Positions 58,868-64,000 of a DNA stretch of 64,000 nucleotides are shown one piece after another; within the stretch, counting starts at the first letter, position 1; each line of letters begins with the position of its first letter. The DNA comes from JAWLCA01 sp041687395 (GTDB lineage Bacteria; Pseudomonadota; Alphaproteobacteria; Rhodobacterales; Rhodobacteraceae): the NCBI GenBank assembly GCA_041687395.1, contig JAWLCA010000005.1:62001-126000 (forward strand), read 5' to 3'. The notes beneath the pieces are model-generated. The model was given only the letters and a program-made list of their open reading frames with translations. It searched no databases and was not told the origin of the DNA. A program made the translations under genes and the position numbers.

Positions 58868-59317
58868 TCAAACCTTCTGGGTCAGCAGCACCCCCAGCGC
58901 CATCAGCCCGATCCCGCCCGCCCGCGACAGGCTCAGCGGCTTCTGGATCGCCCCGAACAGCCCGAAATGGTCGATCAAGGCGGCCGAGATCAACTGCCCC
59001 AGCAGCACGAAAAAGACCGCATTCCCCACCCCGAACTTCGGCGCGACCCAAGTGATCGACAGCACATAGAACGCAACCAGCAGCCCCGCCAGAAACAGAT
59101 GCTTCGGCTGCCCCGGCACCTGTGCCAGCGCCCCGGCCCCGTTCGTCACCGCCAGCGTCGCCAGCGCCCCCACGAATGCCACCACGAACAGCACCGCCGC
59201 GGCGGCCGCGGGCGATCCGATCCGCCCGCCCAGCTGGGCGTTCAGCGCCGCCAGTATCGGAATCCCGATCCCCGCGGCCAGCATCACCAGCGCGTAGCGC
59301 AGCGTTTCGGGGGCCAT
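58868..59317 (-). CDS. DMT-superfamily transporter, YdcZ (DUF606) family
   Basis: This 149-residue protein has five membrane helices, the half-size repeat of the DMT fold: AALNAQLGGRIGSPAAAAAVLFVVAF, LAGLLVAFYVLSITWVAPKFGVGNAVFFVLLGQLISAALIDHFGLFG (in parts WVAPKFGVGNAVFFVLLGQ), GIGLMALGVLLTQK. It probably works as a dimer. The substrate is unknown. I use the ATG at 59317 with GGAGGATGCG just before it; an ATG at 59338 is the alternative. Confidence 0.85.
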   Translation of the reverse strand: MAPETLRYALVMLAAGIGIPILAALNAQLGGRIGSPAAAAAVLFVVAFVGALATLAVTNGAGALAQVPGQPKHLFLAGLLVAFYVLSITWVAPKFGVGNAVFFVLLGQLISAALIDHFGLFGAIQKPLSLSRAGGIGLMALGVLLTQKV

Positions 59318-59389
59318 CGCATCCTCCGTGCCGGTCAACAGGCGCCGCCGGGGGCCTCCCCTCCCCCGGCGGCAGCGGGGCGCCGCGGC

Positions 59390-61522
59390 TCAGGCCGCCC
59401 GCGCCTCGCGGATCAATTTCAGAATGTCGCGCGCAGCGTTGGGGATGTTCGTGCCGGGACCAAAGATCGCCTTCACGCCGGCATCAAAGAGGAACTGGTA
59501 ATCCTGCTGCGGGATAACGCCGCCGCAGATCACCAGTATCTCGCCTGCACCCGCATCCTTCAGCGCCTGCACCAGCTTCGGCGCCAGCGTCTTGTGCCCG
59601 GCCGCCTGGCTGGAGATGCCGATGACGTGCACGTCGTTGTCGATGGCGTCCTGCGCGGCCTCCTCGGGGGTCTGGAACAGCGGACCCACGTCCACGTCGA
59701 AGCCGATGTCGGCAAAGGCGGTGGCGATCACCTTGGCGCCCCGGTCGTGGCCGTCCTGTCCCATCTTGACCACCAGCATCCGCGGGCGGCGGCCCTCTTC
59801 CTCGGCGAAATGCTCCACATCCTTCTGGATCGCGGCGAACTCGTCGTCGCCCTCGTAAGCGGCACCATAGACACCGGCAAGCGTCTTCACCTCGGCCCTG
59901 TGGCGGCCAAAGACCTTTTCCATTGCCATGCTGATCTCTCCGACAGTGGCCCGCGCCCGCGCGGCGTCCACCGCCGCTTCAAGCAGATTACCGCCCGCAG
60001 CCGCGCGGCGTTCCAGTTCCGCAAGTGCTGCGTCGCAGGCGGCCTGATCGCGCGTGGCCCGGATCCGTTCCAGTTTGGCGATCTGGCCGTCGCGCACCTT
60101 CATGTTGTCGATCGACAGCACGTCGATCGGGTCCTCCTTGTCCTTGCGATACTTGTTCACGCCGACGATGACCTCTTCGCCACGGTCGATCATCGCCTGC
60201 CGCCGGGCGGCGGTTTCCTCGATCCGAAGCTTGGGCATGCCCGAGGCGACGGCCTTCGTCATGCCGCCCATCTCCTCGACCTCCTCGATCAGCGCCCAGG
60301 CCTTTTCGGCCAGTTCCGCGGTCAGGCTTTCGACGTAGTAGCTGCCGGCCAGCGGATCGACGACCTTGGTGATCCCGGTTTCCTCTTGCAGGATCAGCTG
60401 CGTGTTGCGCGCGATCCGGGCGGAAAACTCGGTCGGCAGCGCCATTGCCTCGTCGAAGCTGTTGGTGTGCAGACTTTGCGTGCCGCCCAACACCGCCGCC
60501 AGCGCCTCGTAGGCCGTGCGGATGACGTTGTTGTAGGGGTCCTGTTCCTGCAACGACACGCCGCTGGTCTGGCAATGGGTGCGCAGCATCAGGCTGCCGG
60601 GCTTCTTTGCGCCGAATTCGGTCATGATCCGGTGCCACAGCAGCCGCGCGGCGCGCAGCTTCGCGGCCTCCATGAACACGTTCATGCCGATGGCGAAGAA
60701 GAACGACAGCCGCCCGGCGAATGCGTCCACGTCCATGCCGCGCGCGATGGCGGTGCGAACGTATTCGCGCCCGTCGGCCAGCGTGAAGCCCAGTTCCTGC
60801 ACCAGGTTCGCGCCGGCTTCCTGCATGTGGTAGCCGGAGATCGAGATCGAGTTGAACTTCGGCATCTCGGCCGCGGTGTATTCGATGATGTCGGCGATGA
60901 TCCGCATCGAGGGTTCGGGCGGGTAGACATAGGTGTTCCGCACCATAAATTCCTTCAGGATGTCGTTCTGGATCGTGCCGGACAGCAGCTTGCGGTCGAC
61001 GCCCTGCTCCTCTCCCGCGACGATGAAGCTGGCCAGCACCGGGATCACGGCGCCGTTCATGGTCATCGACACCGACACCTGATCGAGCGGGATGCCGTCG
61101 AACAGGATCTTCATGTCCTCCACGCTGTCGATGGCGACGCCGGCCTTGCCCACGTCGCCCTCGACCCGCGGATGGTCGCTGTCGTAGCCGCGGTGCGTGG
61201 CCAGGTCGAAGGCGACCGAGACGCCCTGTTGCCCCGCGGCCAGCGCCTTGCGGTAGAATTCGTTCGATTCCTCGGCGGTGGAGAAGCCCGCGTATTGCCG
61301 GATCGTCCAGGGCCGGCCGGCATACATCGTCGCGCGTGGGCCGCGGACAAAGGGCGCAACCCCAGGCAGGCCGTCCAGATGATCGAGGCCCTCGGTGTCC
61401 TCGGCGGTGTAGAGCGGACGGACGGCGATGCCTTCCAGCGTCTGCCAGGTCAGGTCGGCGGGGTCACGGCCGCGCAGTTCCTTGCGCGCCAGATCGGTCC
61501 AGGTGTCGCGCTTGTCGCTCAT
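59390..61522 (-). CDS. Methylmalonyl-CoA mutase (large, catalytic)
   Basis: The adenosylcobalamin enzyme converts methylmalonyl-CoA to succinyl-CoA. The 710-residue protein has the TIM-barrel substrate sequence AGRPWTIRQYAGFSTAEESNEFYRKALAAGQQGVSVAFDLATHRGYDSD (in parts RPWTIRQYAGFSTAEESN and GVSVAFDLATHRGYDSD), TQSLHTNSFDEA, and the C-terminal B12 domain with the cobalt histidine motif MGQDGHDRGAKVIATAFAD. It needs no small subunit gene, and none is nearby. With the carboxylase alpha subunit gene 0.6 kb away it forms the propionyl-CoA assimilation route. No cobalamin riboswitch is seen in its 111-bp leader. Confidence 0.94.
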   Translation of the reverse strand: MSDKRDTWTDLARKELRGRDPADLTWQTLEGIAVRPLYTAEDTEGLDHLDGLPGVAPFVRGPRATMYAGRPWTIRQYAGFSTAEESNEFYRKALAAGQQGVSVAFDLATHRGYDSDHPRVEGDVGKAGVAIDSVEDMKILFDGIPLDQVSVSMTMNGAVIPVLASFIVAGEEQGVDRKLLSGTIQNDILKEFMVRNTYVYPPEPSMRIIADIIEYTAAEMPKFNSISISGYHMQEAGANLVQELGFTLADGREYVRTAIARGMDVDAFAGRLSFFFAIGMNVFMEAAKLRAARLLWHRIMTEFGAKKPGSLMLRTHCQTSGVSLQEQDPYNNVIRTAYEALAAVLGGTQSLHTNSFDEAMALPTEFSARIARNTQLILQEETGITKVVDPLAGSYYVESLTAELAEKAWALIEEVEEMGGMTKAVASGMPKLRIEETAARRQAMIDRGEEVIVGVNKYRKDKEDPIDVLSIDNMKVRDGQIAKLERIRATRDQAACDAALAELERRAAAGGNLLEAAVDAARARATVGEISMAMEKVFGRHRAEVKTLAGVYGAAYEGDDEFAAIQKDVEHFAEEEGRRPRMLVVKMGQDGHDRGAKVIATAFADIGFDVDVGPLFQTPEEAAQDAIDNDVHVIGISSQAAGHKTLAPKLVQALKDAGAGEILVICGGVIPQQDYQFLFDAGVKAIFGPGTNIPNAARDILKLIREARAA

Positions 61523-61633
61523 GGCATCAGCCTCCTTGTGCGGTGCGCAGGGTCGGCCCCGCGCACGACAGAGTGAAAAGCCCCCTGTGTTTTCCCCGCC
61601 GAACCGCCTATATCAACCACGACAGGAGGACGC

Positions 61634-62134
61634 ATGAAATCGGTCTTTACCCTTGTATTGGCGGCGTTTCTGCCCGCAGCCGCTCTTGCGACAGAGGCGG
61701 TCGAGGCACCCGTCGCGATGGAAGACGTAATCGTCGAACCCGAGACGGATGAGCCTGAAGGCTTTTTCGCGTACAATGCCGCCGACGTCGATCTGGCGGA
61801 CTTCCTCTGGGTCAATCGCGTCATCGTGGTTTTCGCGGACTCGCCGGCCAACCCGCAGTTCAACCAGCAAATGCGGATCCTGGAGCAAGGGTACGAAGAA
61901 CTGCGAGAGCGGGATGCGGTGGTGGTCGTCGATACCGACCCCGCCGCCCGGTCGCAGCCGCGCCAACAGTTGCGGCCGCGCGGCTTCAGCCTGGTGTTCG
62001 TGGACAAGGACGGCGATGTGAAGCAGCGAAAGCCCAGCCCCTGGTCGATCCGCGAACTGTCCCACGCCATCGACCGCACGCCGCTGCGCCGGCAGGAGAT
62101 GCTGGAGCAATTGCCGGGGCGGACGTCGAACTGA
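61634..62134 (+). CDS. DUF4174 exported protein
   Basis: This 166-residue protein has a cleavable signal (MKSVFTLVLAAFLPAAALA) and an acidic linker (VAMEDVIVEPETDEPEG). A thioredoxin-like DUF4174 domain follows (DFLWVNRVIVVFADSPANPQFNQQMRIL, in parts NRVIVVFADSPANP; GYEELRERDAVVVVDTDP; FSLVFVDKDGDVKQRKPSPWSIRELSHAIDRTPLRRQEM, in parts LVFVDKDGDVKQRKP). It lacks a CxxC pair, so it is not a redox thioredoxin. The family's role is not known. It sits alone between the mutase and the carboxylase, pointing the other way from both. Confidence 0.85.
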   Translation: MKSVFTLVLAAFLPAAALATEAVEAPVAMEDVIVEPETDEPEGFFAYNAADVDLADFLWVNRVIVVFADSPANPQFNQQMRILEQGYEELRERDAVVVVDTDPAARSQPRQQLRPRGFSLVFVDKDGDVKQRKPSPWSIRELSHAIDRTPLRRQEMLEQLPGRTSN

Positions 62135-62144
62135 GGCTGGCTGC

Positions 62145-64000
<1,856 letters not shown>

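Noticed and set aside
61523..61633. Cobalamin riboswitch upstream of the mutase
   Set aside because: The 111-bp gap is too short and has no B12-box-like sequence.

Overview
The window is one continuous, gene-dense, GC-rich bacterial chromosome segment. Several features point to an alphaproteobacterium of the Rhodobacteraceae (Rhodobacterales) type: the rimM-trmD-rplS order, a cysteine-free L31, a MipZ division ATPase, an alphaproteobacterial RNase P RNA, paired MerR regulators beside a beta-oxidation operon, DUF2927 and DUF4174 proteins, and a propionyl-CoA/methylmalonyl-CoA pathway. I cannot name genus or species from this sequence. There is no prophage, CRISPR array, transposase or rRNA operon; almost everything is core or lineage-core metabolism.

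Layout. 1-2700: end of rimM, trmD, rplS, rpmE, mipZ and tRNA-Gly(GCC). 2.7-8.2 kb: betaine-type transporter, DUF952 protein, pyrD, MATE exporter and two tandem PaaI thioesterases. 8.3-15.1 kb: two MerR regulators, with a palindromic site before the second, then a fatty-acyl-CoA oxidation operon (acyl-CoA dehydrogenase, GST, thiolase, FadJ-like fusion). 15.2-18 kb: EamA transporter and acyl-CoA synthetase. 19-24.4 kb: nucleoside salvage operon (HisN-like phosphatase, cdd, deoA, deoB, add, upp). 24.5-31.8 kb: XRE regulator, quinone oxidoreductase, Bax-inhibitor-1 protein, rpmG, DUF533 protein, rnpB, amidase, Excalibur lipoprotein, gatA and gatC. 32-36.3 kb: an unrecognised membrane protein of lower GC, RluB-type synthase, Popeye-like cyclic-nucleotide protein, tadA and ceramidase-like protein. 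36.5-41.8 kb: a six-gene envelope-stress-like operon (tiny membrane peptide, XpaC-like, TelA-like, DUF2927 lipoprotein, SPFH/YdjI-like, zinc-ribbon membrane protein). 41.9-50.3 kb: hsp20, dtd, DEAD-box helicase, truA, TetR, EamA, Tat-exported 5'-nucleotidase and yebC. 50.4-57.3 kb: two paralogous SLC13 permeases in convergent units, the second in a run with mgtE, fau and ymdB. 57.4-64 kb: guanine deaminase, YdcZ-like transporter, methylmalonyl-CoA mutase, DUF4174 protein and the carboxylase alpha subunit, cut by the window end.

The main unexplained signal is a family of six intergenic copies of a 72-bp element (15145, 33429, 47640, 49497, 58698 reversed, 58792). Each ends in a 14-bp perfect palindrome with core CACGCGTG. 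In five copies a half-site (GTGCAGG or GTCCAGG) lies exactly 53 bp from the palindrome. All six align without gaps. One copy has matching changes in both palindrome arms and in the distant half-site, and another has a differently sequenced but still perfect palindrome. Five of six place the palindrome 4-17 bp past a stop codon, and two copies form a head-to-head pair. It behaves like an REP/BIME-type element or a multi-half-site protein or RNA element, and I do not recognise it as a named family.

Other regulatory sites read from sequence: a LiuR-like MerR operator (8703-8732), a TetR autoregulatory operator (46629-46648), an FNR-type box between hsp20 and dtd (42422-42435) and a promoter upstream of the BI-1 gene (26300-26328).
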